A stretch of DNA of 64,000 bases from Schistosoma haematobium (GCF_000699445.3 NC_067200.1:7190450-7254449), one strand, 5' to 3'; counted from the stretch's first letter, positions 1 to 14,900 are shown. Notes: generated by a model from the letters alone, not told the origin. Made by a program: numbers and translations.

Positions 1-305
1 TTCTAAACTTAACTTTACTAATGTTAGTCCCACCCTTCTCCAGCCGACCTGCCCAGTATTACAGAACCTAGAGGAACACGTTTCCTGGTCTCAATTGGTT
101 TATCATAATTCGGATTTCTCAACCTTACTGTATAGTGCGACCGTCATCTATTAATATCTATTCGATTTGATTTTGCTTACTTTATGGAAATATTGCTTTC
201 CACCAGCAATTCGAACTATCCATGAGTGTTGAGCCCTTATTTGACCAAGAATTTTGTTCAGATAGTTCAAAATAGTATTCACTTCACCGGTGACTATCTT
301 TTTCG

Positions 306-401
<96 letters not shown>

Positions 402-1483
402 GTGGATTCAAGATGAGAAACTGAGAATACCATTCGGTGCTTAGTACAGATAGTGAGAAAACGTTCATTGCAATATGACCAGACAAATAAATAAGTCTGA
501 CTGACTGAATCAAAAATGATTGACAAGAAAATTGCACAATAAATGAACTGTTACTCATAATATAGTTGTAATATACAAATCTCACGATCTTTAAGCTGAT
601 ATTCTGTTTCCTTGAAATGTAACACATCTAATAACCTCAAAATGCTAAAAATGACAGGAAATAAGCATGTATAATCTTGAAATATTTCCAGTTTAGCCGT
701 TCTAGATTTGTCCGTTTTACTGTTTCGATGTTTTACCATCACTGTCAGTTGATCCTATTGATATGCTCTGATATTGACAGATAATTCCGATTTAAACATT
801 AAAAATTAAAACACAAAGTTCAGCGAAGGGATCTCTTTTCAACAAATTTATTATCAAGCTGTACAATCGTATATATATATGTAAACTACTTCTATTCACA
901 TTCTTCTCTATGAAATGGTCTAAATAGCCATTTTCGGCCAGCGCTCGATTTCAACTCGGATATGGGAACACATCATAGTTTGGTTCTACAAGGGTGAAAG
1001 GAAAGCAGTTAGGAGTTCGTCTGTAGTCATTCTATGGATCCACAGTTTGATTTTAAGGTTGTTTATATGATTCGTTCAAATCTACCTAGATTTCTTCGTA
1101 TTCAGCTCATAAAATTAGCCGAAGCTCTTTACCATCCGTGAGCTCAAACCAGAACTATGCCTACAAAAGTAGTACGTCTTATCGTTATCGTTACCTTGAC
1201 CTTAATTATTATTACTATTACTATTACTACTTCATTCTCCTTTACTTACGTCTTATATTCTTACTATTTTATTCTTAAATACTCATCATATCACCTTATT
1301 TATTTTTACATCTCTATGACCTTTAATGACCTTTAATTATTGTAACAAAAACATTTTAAGCATCTTATTATATTCACTAAATCTTATGTTGTTATATTGG
1401 TATTTTGTAATGTAGTATTATAATCTTTCTATTACGTTCACATTTCCTCACGGAATTGGTACTTTAACAAAATTTCTTATTAT
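1..1483. other. Upstream non-coding stretch
   Basis: No exon-like open frame with splice signals and no recognisable protein motif is visible here, apart from the TA microsatellite listed separately. The region is AT-rich with short homopolymer and ATT runs. It is either an intron upstream of the first visible LRRK exon or 5' flanking DNA; the sequence does not decide between these. Confidence 0.5.
308..400. repeat. (TA)n microsatellite
   Basis: An uninterrupted run of about 46 TA units. Open frames across it on both strands are only Tyr-Ile repeats and are not genes. Confidence 0.98.
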
Positions 1484-1840
1484 TAGAAGGGGATTTTGTG
1501 GAGATTTTAGTAATTTCAATTTTTGAGATCATGTGTCGATTGAAGCTAGACCACCATGGAAAACCTGTAAGCACTGGACGGCCGTCTCGTCCTATTGTGG
1601 GACTCTTCAGCAGTGCGCATCCAGTACGCCTCGCGGGATTCGAAGCGAGAACCTACTGGTTTTGCGCACAAGCACTTAACCACTAGACCACTGAGCTAGC
1701 CGGCATCCAACGGTGTTAATGTCTAACTTCAACTAATCCATGAAATTGAGCGCCACATCCACCATTGTCATCAGTGAGTTACTATCTCACAACAGACCCG
1801 GTTGAACTCCACTGGTTACTGCTTCTCACTAGAACTCCAG
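1484..1840 (-). repeat. F2 SINE, minus-strand copy
   Basis: Read on the minus strand, this copy has a tRNA-like internal promoter: an A-box-like stretch around GCTCAGTGGTCTAGTGG and a B-box-like region around 1640-1660. A hammerhead-like fold follows, then a tail that reads through the pyrimidine-rich 'tctagcttcaat' segment and ends in CTCCACAAAATCCCC. Related copies occur at 44158, 46500, 50175, 52200 and 59085. It is followed by a plus-strand copy that shares the same tail, forming an inverted pair. Confidence 0.85.
1571..1616 (-). ncRNA. F2 hammerhead ribozyme, core-mutated
   Basis: On the minus strand, stem I arms GCACTG and CAGTGC are perfectly complementary. The core reads CTGAAGA, stem II is GTCC/GGAC, and the strand after stem II is GAGA instead of GAAA. 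This A14 change is expected to abolish cleavage. Stem III is ACG/CGT and the cleavage triplet GTC is kept. Confidence 0.75.
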
Positions 1841-1887
1841 GATATACATCTTGAAGCCAGTCACTAGTGAGCATATGTTAATTAATA

Positions 1888-2070
1888 TCAGATGGGTTTT
1901 GTGGAGTTCTCGCAGGGGGCGAGGTCGTGGATGCGCACTGCTGAGGAGTCCCACAATAGGACGAAACGGCCGTGCAGTGCTTCCAGGTTTTCCATTGTGG
2001 TCTATCTTCAACTTATTTATGATCTTAACCATTGAAATTACTACAATCTCCACAAAACCCATAGGTTATA
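1888..2070 (+). repeat. F2 SINE, plus-strand partial copy
   Basis: The ribozyme half and tail of F2, in opposite orientation to the copy at 1484-1840. It ends in ATCTCCACAAAACCC. The tRNA-like head is missing. It lies just upstream of visible LRRK exon 1. Confidence 0.85.
1935..1980 (+). ncRNA. F2 hammerhead ribozyme, cleavage-site mutant
   Basis: CTGAGGAG, stem II GTCC/GGAC and GAAAC are all intact. Stem I is GCACTG/CAGTGC and stem III is ACGG/CCGT. The nucleotide at position 17 is G, giving GTG where GTC is needed, so the fold is kept but cleavage should be lost. Confidence 0.8.
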
Positions 2071-2143
2071 AAATTTCATTTGTTTTTCTGTTTCTACCTG
2101 GTTATACTATTATTATTATGTAATTTTTAAAAAAAATTAATAG

Positions 2144-2378
2144 ACACAATGCTTAAAAGCAACTAATGAATTCAATTACAATATGCAATTTCCAAACAAT
2201 ATTGAAGAATTTGCATTCAATTTTAATTCAGAAAGTATTTCATGTTTACCAACTGATCAATTGATTACTACAATAACAAATTATTATCAACCTGTAGAAA
2301 ATTATATTACTAATAATACGAAGAATTATAATGATAAATTATTGAAAAGAAAATCTGTTGACTGTTTTTATCAATATG
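2144..2378 (+). CDS. LRRK exon 1 (first visible)
   Basis: Residues 1-78. The acceptor is AATAG just before 2144, giving an open frame starting [10 protein letters not shown]. The donor is GGTATGTG at 2379. If this is the first coding exon, translation could instead begin at the ATG at 2183. I prefer an internal exon because the frame is open back to the AG. It ends in phase 1 and its last G joins the first two bases of exon 2 to make GAA. No domain is recognised. Confidence 0.65.
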
Positions 2379-5300
2379 GTATGTGGATAAATTTGTTAAT
2401 TGATTAGAAAGTTAAAAATTTTTATGGAGTGTGGGGGGGAGGTAAGAAGTAGTTTTTTTTTCTTTCGAGATTGAATTCTCTGATCTGAGGAGGTTTAATT
2501 TGGAAACTTTCTATTATCTTTTCAGACAACATTATCAGTATATATACGTAAGCTTACGTCTATCTAGTTTGTACATAGAAAGATCATCAGAACTTAATGA
2601 TTGAACTACATAGTTCAGAGAATCCAATTTCAAAAAAGTTGTCTACCTAAGTTACAAATCTCTATCATCTTGAAATGAAATAATATGACTGGCTTGAAAA
2701 GAGATTATTAGGGTTCCAATTTATTTACATTATAGTATGTCTCACAAACCCTGGTAACTGATAATTTCTCAACATAAGTTAAGAAAAACTTTCTTGATAT
2801 TTGTAAACTTAATCCATATTTTTTGTCAGTGTAGTGTTTGCCTATCAAAGGTCGCGTATTGTGTGCAGCGGCTTGTTGTTTACCGCGTACGAAACATGAT
2901 TTTTTTTTTACGAAAGTGCTAAAATCTCATTGTAGGTGTTTTCGAAGCATTGATTTGTATATAGTGAAACCAATATAGTGAGTGTTGATAAGGTTAAGTG
3001 AAGATTGTTAGATAAAAGTGGTTAAATGTTTGTGGAGATTGTTGAGCTTAGTAGCTAAAATGACTTCATAATTTCTACACTAACTATAATCATGTACTTA
3101 TTAGTGCTTAATTTCTAGAAATGAACCGTGGAGATGTAGGAAAAAGCCATGACTAGTAAGACAACTAACTATCAACGGATTCGGAAGATGGTTACGCAAA
3201 GTTGCGAATTGATTGAATTTAAACTTGTAAGCTGCTAGTTGCGAACTTGTAAGGCTTGAAAATCCTGAGTTTGCTCCAGTGGGGTCGTTGGTAAGCTCCA
3301 TTGAGGAGTTTCATACTTAAAAGAAACATTCGCCCAACGCTTCCTGATTTTCAATAGCTGTCTAACCAATATCAGCTTGTAATGTAAACTATAAAGGATG
3401 ACAAGTCAATTAATGATGTGCAAATCGATTATCTACCTAATTTTATTAGGGATTCCATTAAAAATGACTCAAAGCCGAATACACGTTTCTGTATTTCGTT
3501 ACTGATTTGTGTTAATGAAATCATTCATCACTATAACCAATATATTTGGTGTGCTATCAAAAGGTATTCAGTATTGTAAGTGTAAAGTTTTTGTTCTGTC
3601 GATTACCAAGTTATTGCTTCTGAGAGCGCTGTTCAGTCGAAGTATTTCTGTTGTACTCTAGTCTTATGAAATGCACACTATCCCCTCAAATCATGATGGA
3701 GTATGACGAACAATTAATTAAAAGACCTCGTGATTTCAATTATAAATTGTTGATTACATTGCATTATTCGAATACTTCAATGAGTTCAGTTAAAATCTTT
3801 ATACCATCTCTTTGTGCTTCTATGTTTTTCCCTATTTAATAAGTCCTAACGGAAATATATTTGTTTCTGTCAGTTTAATCCTCTAAAAAGTATATTACAT
3901 TCACTCGAGGTTACAGTTTGTTAACAAGTACAATCATATATGTAAAATGAAGATTTAGCACTTAAAATGATTCTTATTATAGATAGTATTTTTGGTTATG
4001 AATTACTGACTTTTGGAATTCAGCAGCTCAATAAATAATCCATAGGCATTTGAAGCAGATTTTTCTGGGTTATAGCCTTAATGATGTAGACATTGACATT
4101 GAAATGAAAATTCATCCAGCCGATAAGTCCTAAGTAGGACGAGAAACGCTTCCTAGATTTCATTGTTAGTTACAATACATTTATTCTAAACAATACATAA
4201 TAAGTTATATCTAGTATTACAGATAGGTAGAAAGTAAACAGTTTTGTCTGACACTGGTGCCCACTTGGAATGGATCTGCCATCTTTCCTCCATGCACCAC
4301 TTTGCAATATAGTTCATCGTATGAATTTTGTATGATGTTGTCGATCTTTTCAGGTACACCATAGTGTCGTATAAGGTGGTTCCGTAAGGTTCTCCTATCC
4401 AGGATGTCAAACGCTTTCTCATAATGGTGACGAATTCCATCTGTAGCTCTTCTAATGTTACTGCCGATCATAAACCCAGGCAGATGAGGAGAGTTGGTCA
4501 TCGAGTAAGTAACCACATCTCATAGAAACACAACCTTACTAAAAATACGCTAATCAGAATAATCAATTTTCATTGACTAATACGAGAAAATGAACCGTAT
4601 TTATTGATTTATTCATTTGTTTATCTGTTTATTTTAATTACAGAACAACATACAAGTCATCTTACACATCTTTTGTTACATCATAATTGTCTTAAAACAT
4701 TACAATTAACCAATTCAATAAACAGTTATTCAACTCGTATACATTCATCAAAATTATTACAAAAAATAAGTCTTGCTCAAATCTGTCCAAATCTTCTATA
4801 TTTAGATGCTAGTTATAATTCCATTGAGAATTATTTCGATTTATTTCTATGTCCAGAATCTATGATTTATATTGATTTAAGTTATAATCATATGAAAATC
4901 CCTGATGATGATGATCATCATCATCATCATTATCAATATGATTCTCAATCATCCTCATCATCAATAGTTTGTCAGTTTGAAACTCTTTTTAAATCATTTT
5001 CTGATAAGAATAAATCCAGGTAAGTATTTAATTATTTCATTGTTCTAAATGCGATTTCACTTGTATAACCTAAATGAATTAGCTGAAATAAGAATCATAA
5101 ATTTGTAATTTAACAGACTATAAGGTAATACGGTCCTGTTGAGGAATTTGTGGGTCCTGGATTTATTGTGCTGATGGAGTGGGTGTTTAGTGTCATTGAA
5201 AGTAGGGAAACCATTGTTCAATGTTGCATGATGTGCTGTGGTTTTATTTAACCGATGTCAGTTCATGATGTGCCGGAATTCAGGACGCTGATCTCACACC

Positions 5301-8300
5301 ACTTAAGACTCATCAGTTGCATGTATCTGTATTTCAATGTTAACATTTACGTTGGGTCTGAAATTCCATGTATTTGGCTTCAAAAATCATTGTGTTTTCC
5401 GCTGAACTACAGAGCCCATATCATTGCTGATTCGCTTAACAGATTTCAATATCATTATTAGTAATAACTTAAATTATGTTATAATCCCAAATCGAACATC
5501 AGTGCAGGGTTGCAGATACATCTTACTAGCAAGTCTCAAATAGGACAAAACGTGAGTCCTTCACCTCACTCCTCCATCCATAATTGATCAATTCTACGAA
5601 CAAAAACTTGTAACAAAATAGTTATACCGAAGCAGTCCGCACACAGAATGTACATATCTCAACAATGACTAACCAGAATTCATTCTTCAGTAATATCAAC
5701 ATCAGGTCGATTCCAATCCTTTTTACTGATGATATACACCATTTCTTATGTAATATTTCTATGTGTATTGCATATGAAATATCTTTTTTTTCGTTCTAAC
5801 TTCTTTCACTACACAAACATTATTATTATTATTATTACTATTTTTCATATATTTAGCTCCACATCGTATTCATTACGTAATTGGGATTTAAATAAATTCC
5901 CAACGTGTAATTATTACTCAAAATTGGAGCATCTCAATTTAAGAGGCAATCAATTTCACATATTCCCTTATTGTTGTTATACTAACACATTAATGAATAA
6001 ACTTAATCAAACTAAGGTATTTTATAATCAGTATTTCTTCTGCTTTTTTGTTGGTAAAATATATTTTATTATTTTCAAAAAGATAGTTTTGTTACTTTAA
6101 GAAAAACACAGTGAGGCTATAATTTATGGACGACCTTTGAGCGACGCTAAAGTGATCTTGAGTGTGTTCACCTTAAAACTAGGACCGAAATGAGGGTTAT
6201 AAACAGTGTGAGGAATTAGAATTATGATTTACAGTTGGTGGTTAGGGTTAGGAATTACATTTCGGGTTTTCATCACGAATTGACATAAGCTATAATGCCA
6301 AAACTTTATTTAGCTAAATGGACGGGAGAATTTTGCGCTAAAATCCGAGACCTGTTATCTTATACCTGATTGATTCTCCCCCCAAAAAACTGTTCATTGT
6401 TTCAATAGTAGAACAAATTTGTACATGAATTACAATAAACATGATCCTGAGATACAATAGTCAAGACAATATGTTGAGTCTAAAAACAACCAATCAGATA
6501 ATTTAAAGGTCAATAGAGGTGGGAAATATAAATTGAGAAAAAGTTACCATAGACTTTCTTATATATCAGAACTATCAAAGAATTACAAAAAATAAGATAA
6601 TTTCATGTTTGTCTATTACATAAGTCATTTATTATTTATAGTTAACTGATTAGTTGATATGATGTGTACACTCAAGTGTATCAGTTAATAATATCCTTTA
6701 TATTTTCAATAGTACTATCATAAACATCTTTAATATGATTAGTCTTATCATTAAATTGTATTCATTCCTTTAGATATTCAATGAATTTCAACTGATCAAA
6801 TCACTTTCATTCGGTATACAGCCATCACAAGAAACAAATCTGGGATCATCTTATTTAATGTCAACTAAAAATGAAATTGTTCTGTTATTTCCAAAATTGA
6901 AAACATTAGACTTAGGTGAAAATCCTTATTTGAAATGTATCTGTCCTAGTCTATTACATTTAATTAATTTACAATACCTTTCATTGGATTGTTGTATAAC
7001 ATTGTGCGAGGTAAAACTATTATTTGTTTTTTTTGGTGTTTTTTTATTATTATTGTTGTTGTTGTGATTTGTACTTATTTGGCAGAATGCCAACTACTTT
7101 TATTCCCCATGATCATCGTGATTATAAAGCGTACTTTGTGTTTATAATCGAATGAAATTCATTTTGTATTTGAAGATACTTTATAGTTATCTATCGACTA
7201 TCTATCATAATACACCTCTGGATTAAAGGAAATAACGCCCCCCCCTCAAATTCGAACACTTCACTTCTACCTGACGTTTTTGCTGATGATATCGTATAGA
7301 ATAACGATGAAAGCTCCACGACCAAACCATCCAGCTCAGAAAACAAAACTCCACCAAAATCCCTCAAAATAGCTTCCGTTGTTTTTCATGGCTTCCTTAT
7401 TTCTCTGTCCACATCACGTATACTGATTACAGACCAGATACTTTAACCACGACACTTTGATAGAAAGCTATGATCATACTGTTGGTGATATTGAATTGTA
7501 ATAACTCTAAAAGAATTTCATATATGGTCATGATTTCTAAATGTTGTTGCGCTTAGATTTTCACTTGATTCAATGAAGTTGCTACATAGAAAATGTTCTA
7601 GACGAATTTGTAAATATACACTTGTTGAAATTAAAAGTTTTATCCATTAAAATGTTTCTTTGAAAAACTAATCAAACTTGTGGCTGCATATTTACATTCT
7701 ACTAAAAATACTCCTTTAGTTCGTATCACATCTTTTTAGATAACATTTTTCAATACTAGCAGTTGGAAGTGTTGGCTTCGTATATACATACAGCTGGAAC
7801 TGTTCAATACTTTGTAAACTAGAAATCGGTGTATGAATATACGTTTCTAACTCAGTGATCTGAATTTTAAGCAGTCAACTCGGAGCGTGATGGTTTGGGA
7901 TCCTATTGTAATTGAGGTTTTGGACGTGCATTTCTGAGGAGTCCGACTTCAGGGTTATGAGATGTTTATCGATCAACGTCAAATCGGGATGTTGAATATC
8001 GAAGTTACAATGAATAATTTTAGTGAAGCAGACACTCATAACACTTTAGTTTCCTGAAGTATACACACATCTGAACGAAAAGAATGAAATGATTGCGATT
8101 GAGTCAAAAAATTACAGAGCGATATGATATTTGTCTACAGTGCTCCTGAGGTTTAGATTTGGGGTTATGGGTCGTGTTTAAGATTGGAATTAAGGTTATA
8201 GTTATGATTAAGGTTAAAAGTATGGTTTTGAGTAGGAACAAATGTAAATGTATTCATAAACTAATCTTAAATTATGGGCTTTTACTATGATACTAATCTT

Positions 8301-8917
8301 CAACTGTAACGGTTAAAAACTCATAACAACTTAGAAATATTAATGGATTCTGTTCTTTAAAAGTTCTTTTTGATATTCACTTATAATCCTTTCATTCATT
8401 CTTACTGCTTTCCGATCTGTCGAAGTAAACCCAGGGTTAGCTCATAGGCCGCTTAATCTGGATATCACAGTTTAACCCTTGCAATCTAATTTAAGTTGGT
8501 ATTTTTCGCATTTACTATGTACTCTATAGCTTAGTGTCTGACTTGGCCAATTACTCACCCGACCAGCGCTAATATACTTGAGTTAACAACTAAATTCTTA
8601 TTGGTCCACCATTCGCAAGCTCCTCTCTATGACCTGCCTTTGAGTCCAAAAGTCAGTTCCCATCCTCTATTATAATAATATTTCAAACAGACATGGTTTA
8701 TCTACATACATACCGGATAGTATCACACCATAAACTGAAAAGTAATTATACATAAACAAGTCAAAACTGATTGTGAAATGGACAAACTGTGAATAATAGA
8801 CTTGGAAAATATTAAGAATAATAAATCGTATAACGTTATTTAACAGATCAACTGAAAGCTTATGATTAACGGGATACATAGACGTAGTAATCTAGTTACT
8901 GGATAATTGTACAATAC

Positions 8918-8994
<77 letters not shown>

Positions 8995-11900
8995 GATAAT
9001 AGTTCATAAATCAGTTTTGGGATTTACCATTCCTTCAATTTTCCTGCTGACATATCACCATGTACTGATTTTTTTAAAGATCCATCATAACATTTATTTT
9101 TTAAATTTTAGCTACCGGGTGGTTTATTTCGTTTGCCAAATCTACAAAGTATTTTACTAAATAAAACACCATTTGTTAAACATTTAGCAACACTGATCGA
9201 TCCTACCTTAAAACTAAACCAAGTTGTTGGAATACAAGGCAATAACAATAATGATAATGATGTTAATGATTATCCAAATTTAAATGAAAAAATCTACACA
9301 CGACGTATACTTTCATGTTTGAAATCAGTAACAGATCAGTATGTATCTATGTGTGTTTGTGCTAGTATTCTTTGTATTTTGTTGTTTCATTTTGATCACT
9401 TCCCATATACACTGTGTTGTGATTTTCTATCTGATTAAGTTGTATTTTTAGTAATCTGGGTGTATTTGTGAAGATAAGTTTTGAATTTGACCATCGCGGT
9501 TTCATACGATAAACAAAAATGGACTTGAAGTGGGATTACACGAACTGACAACAGATATAATTGTTACTCTTATATCTTTATTGTTTACTGAGCCACGAAA
9601 TATCGAAAAACGAAATCTGGTCTGTGATTGAAACGAATAATTGTTTGGGGGAACCGAGAACATTCCTTGAAGGAAGCCAAAAGAGGCCCTGAACACTCTG
9701 GGAGACATTTTTCTCCAATTAACATTGAATGGAGGTTTCTCGGAAACATCCAGAAAGTGAGGAATCGCGTGTCATATTTCTGATTGGATGATTACCTATT
9801 CTGCTACTATGTTCTGTAGGATTACGGAACTTTTCAGACGCCCTATGCCATCTGAAATGCTATATATGTCTCAAATTTTCTGTACATAAAGTAACATTGG
9901 AGTAAAGCATTCTTTCCATATTTCGCGCCTTTTCTCTCGTGTTCAAGTTGTCGTCTAGAGTTAGCCTGCAGCTATTAGAAGAGCTTAGGAACGTATTCCA
10001 GAGTCCAGTCATAAGATTTATCAATGATTAATTAGGAAGAAATTCAATGTTTATATTTGTATATATATAATCAGTATACAATTACAATGCGAAATGATTA
10101 AATTGTTTTTGCTGATTGGTCCGCTAGTCAACGGAGCAGATTGCCCAATAAGGTTGTTCCGACAGCTATGTAGAAACGTGAATGAAAGAGTTATGACTTG
10201 TAGCCTTGTGCCATATTAATATGTAACTTGATGATACTGCCAATTAGAGAACAGTGACTTATGGACCGAACCAATGATAAATAAACCCATATGAGCAGTC
10301 TAAAGTCCTCATCGGTCCTTCTTCCTGCCTAACCCTGCCTGTTGAGTTCAGAACACCAGTCTCAGCCTCCACAATATGAATCATTTATTTCAAACATACT
10401 GGGTTTATATACAAGCCAAACAGATTATATCACACCATAAAGTAGGAAATAATATTTGTACAAGATCTAGCCAAAGGTGCCTGCAGTTGTGGGGACTGTC
10501 ATTAATAAACTGGGTATAACTTAAGAATAGTAAACCGTATAATAATCGTTTATAGGTCAAAACAAATTTATAAAATGGGGAATATGAGTATACATAGTTT
10601 ACTTACGTAACAATTATACAATAAAAAATTTACGAATAATATTAGTCCATAAATAGATCCCAACAGTTACCATTCATTATTCTCATCGGGACATAATAGA
10701 AAGTCTGGGTTAGAAAATGTTCCGTTCAACAGACCATCAATGATCAAAAATATTGATTTCTTGTTCAGCCTCTCAATTTTTATCTGGAATTGTTTTTTCT
10801 TTGATTAATGGTTTGATGTTAGCTGAACATCGATTTGAAAAATTCAAGCATTACTAACCGAAAAGTAGCACATCCCAATACTCCTTATTGGTTTCCTTCT
10901 TCATCAGAAGAGACTTACAAATTCGAATCTAATACATCATGAAGTACTCATAAACGGCCGTGTATGGTCGGCCTCATACAGATCTTGGGGTCTGCATTTA
11001 TGCTTTCTGGTAGTCAAAACATACTTAACTCAATTTCAGAGCCCTCGAGAAGGAGTGTCTGTTAATGAAACTACAAAGTGTCTGTTTGTTATGAACAACT
11101 GGAAAGTGATAACTGCTCACATACTGTTAGCACTATGCTAGATCATCTCGTGTTAAGATACAAACTTGGAGTTAAATTTTATTATACCAGTTGCTTAATT
11201 ATTCTCTCTAGGTTTCTTCGTACGAATAATAGATCTACTCATATACTACTTTACGATACTGAGTGAGTCGGATGTGTATGCATTAAGGTAGTCTAATTAC
11301 CGATAAACATTCTGTTCATAGTATACTAACAACTATACAGTCGTAGTTCGTTTGCTATTTCATTCGAATTTCAACTAATTAGTCATATGCTCGAATCCTC
11401 TTCATTTGTTTCTATGCAAGCATCTGAGTAAATGCCACTTAGTGCCACATCAAGTATAATTTTAAGTTGAGTACATAAATCTGTATTTGAGATAAATGAA
11501 TCATTTATTAATAATAATTTTAATGAGCAATTACATCATATGCATTATGAATAAAAAAGTCGATAATAAATTATCCATTTCAATAGTAAATTCGTCAGTT
11601 TTATGGTCATAATTATTTATTTATTTATTATTGAAACACGTCAACATTGGTACAAGGAGGCATCAAATAGATATGCGCCACACAAATCATTCGATTCCTG
11701 TGAGGGCTGGGATACTTTCGGGGTGCCCAAACCGAAGCAGGTGGTTTTCTTAGTGAGTCACGCCCGGAGCCTTCGACTCAAAGGTCTGATTCATATGGCA
11801 GTGGGGCAACGTCAGGAGATGCAGTCCCATGGTAGCCGGTGACCATACTAGGTTTGTTTCCTAAAGATCCTGGAGCCTATCTATACCAATGGTTTGGAAT

Positions 11901-14900
11901 CAGGGTTTCCCAACTTCCCTTGGTGGATCCTTCATATCCACCAATCCGGTTAAAGCGCCGGACATTCGTCTTCCGTCTCATCAATTTCGTGAACAACACT
12001 CCCGCCTCGAGGAGGTAGTGAGTAGGACTTCCCTGTCAGTGGTTGTATGCATATGGCCGTGTGAGAGCATTTAGAGAGGGAGAGCTGACTCTCCCCACTC
12101 TCGGTCATTTGGGGGCTATGATAATAATAATAATAATAATAATTTTTTATGATTTGATTGAACTAAATTTAATGATTTTATTCTCACTAATTCTTAATAG
12201 TTTGATAATTAGTAATTCTACTGCACATTCGATTGATTTAATTTCGAAAAGATCCTATCCGTATACTCGATTTCGTGTAATGGTTGTCGGTCCAACAGGA
12301 GTGGGTAAAACTACATTAATTCGTTTGTTACAAGCATCTGAAACTGGGAAATCTTCTTTTCAAACTAATTTCAATGAAAACGCAAGTTCCTATGTGATTT
12401 TGTTTTTATTTTTCCCCCTGTTTTTTTATCACTATTGTACATATATGGTCAACAGTGAATCCTTGGGCTTCAGTTTCATGCAGTTGATACTCGTCAATAT
12501 GGTGTAACCTTGAGAAAGCAGATGCTCCTTGTGGGATTGGAACGCCACGTCACTCAGCTTTGCAATCTGAAATGCTGCCTCTAAGTCATTTCAGTTCTCA
12601 ACTGACCTTTCATCAAACTAAGCTATTCACTTTGTTTAGTTTGGTTATGCCGGTATATGCTGGATTCCCCTCGTCTCACTGTACTGAGTATTGCGGCCTT
12701 TATACAATGACTGAAGTCGAATTCATCACTTTCAAAATCTTTGTTCAAGTCTTTTGTGATTTCTGTTTTCTTTATTGGTTAAACTCTGTAAAAGATTCTA
12801 CATCAATAAAATAACTATTCTTGATGAACACTTTCTAAAGTAGTCATAAATGCTTCTGGACTGTTTTTAGATTCGAAATTCGAGTTCTTCTTGTCAAGTG
12901 ATATAGTGAATTATAATGAAGCTTAAACTAGTCGGGAATAAATTATAATCTTCTCAGTTGACATCAATTTGAATTTGGTCAAATTTTATAAAATAATATT
13001 TAGTCAGTCATATATATGTATATATCAACTGTTTAGTTGGACGAAATTTTTGAAGAGTGGTTTGATTTGTATGTTGTAAGCGTTACAGACTAACTTTTAA
13101 CTAAACTATGCTAGTTAGTTCACTAGTGACTTCTTTCAACATGCTCTGTGAATTCTTCTAAGGAGTCATGACTTGTTGAGTTCACTCATGTTGTGAGTGA
13201 GATAGTTGTTACGAGTGACATTTGATGATTGATGATCTTTATCGCAAATAGAATGAAGTTGAAATTATTCAGTCTGTTAAACCGTTCATCGTAAACCTTT
13301 AGGTTCCTTTTAATAATCCTCAGTTGTATTGTTAGCGTACATTGTTTACGAGTCCCATACTAAGATAAGATAGCTGTCCCGTGCCCTCAAGAGTATCCAG
13401 TGGTACATAAACTACGATTAATATCTACTATGTACATGTATGATTTGTAATTTCTGTTCTACGGTGAAGAGATGGTTCAATAGTTCGAGTACATGACACT
13501 TCCAACCGTTGATTTGGCTTTTCAAATTACCACCCTCATACTAAAACTTATACATCACAGGCGAATAATAGGGTGTTGCTAACTTACATCTGATTCTTGA
13601 TTGTTCTTGAATTTGAACTTAACTTTATCAACAAACATTTAAACTGATTTTGCTTATTTGTTGTAGCCATTCGAAACTGATTTGCATACGCTATCATCAT
13701 CATCATCATCATTGCGATCTAATGAAACTGATAAGATACCAGATCATCTCTTACCTTCAGTTCAAATTACAAATTTGACAATAAGTCGTCATAATAACAG
13801 TAAACCTAATGAATCTATTAACTCAGTAAGTACTAAGGAAAAAATGTTATGTGTTTTGACAAATTTCTTGTGTACTGCATTTATATATTCTATTTTAACT
13901 CTATAATTGAATGAATATTGATAGTCTTTGAAGAGTTATATCAATGTTTGTTTATGAAAATTGGATATTGGCTAATAATGGAATCTATGACGTATATTTC
14001 GTTCTATTTAGAACTTGTCAGATGGATATACCAATTTCTCCCAGTATTGATGTTCACATTAAGATTAAAAACTCAGTAACTTTCATTTCAAACCTTCAGT
14101 GTATAATTCACTGAACTACCCGAGTTAAAATAACTACAAGCTTGTACCGCGTTTGTGTAGAAATTATTTTTTAGGATTTGTATTTTCACATTGTTGATGT
14201 TAGGTTCTGAATAAAAGGAGATATACGTCCTGGATACTACTAGCTAGTCACTATCCAAATTTAGTAATAACCTTGTAATACATACCAAGGAAAGAGTTGG
14301 TTGGAGAATCCTAGTTGGCTGCTTATGCTCCTCCACAAGGGGTAACAGGCGTAATTTATTTATATGCTTGATATGTTAATTTAAATCACACTTCCACATA
14401 TTCCATTCATTCTCACGTCAGCACTAATCATAATTACAATATATATTTTAACCCGCTAGCTAAATATTGGTTTATAAATTTGGATTTCGAGCTATGTATT
14501 TATGTGTTTAGGAGCTGGTGATACATATACCCGGTTGTCCTCACCAATTAAATAGACATAGGATTCATTTAGTCAATACCACTTCATACATGTCTCTATA
14601 TACGTCACTCTAGAAGCATCTGAACACGAAGTAGTTGTAAGCATAATTATTATTAAGTTTTAAGAACATAGATTCCCACGAATTCTCCGTCTTCTTTTTT
14701 CACACGTTTTTGATCAAGCATTTAGGATTGTGCATTAATAATTAAATTGAACCAAATAACGCAATAGTATTCTGGCAACGAAGATTACCAATTAAGTGCT
14801 ATATCCAAAGCCAAAACACCAAAATCGATATCATCAAAAGATCCTAAATGGCTTTTACGAAATTAATGTAAGATAACACAATTGAGAGAATAATACAAAT

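Noticed and set aside
151..627. Long open frames across the TA repeat on both strands
   Set aside because: They are Tyr-Ile repeats created by the microsatellite, with no motif or splice context.
9502..9708. Minus-strand frame [14 protein letters not shown]
   Set aside because: No homologous motif. It lies in the compositionally odd block that is more likely a repeat.
12560..12814. Open frame after exon 6
   Set aside because: No acceptor/donor pair in phase and no motif; the text is ordinary intron.
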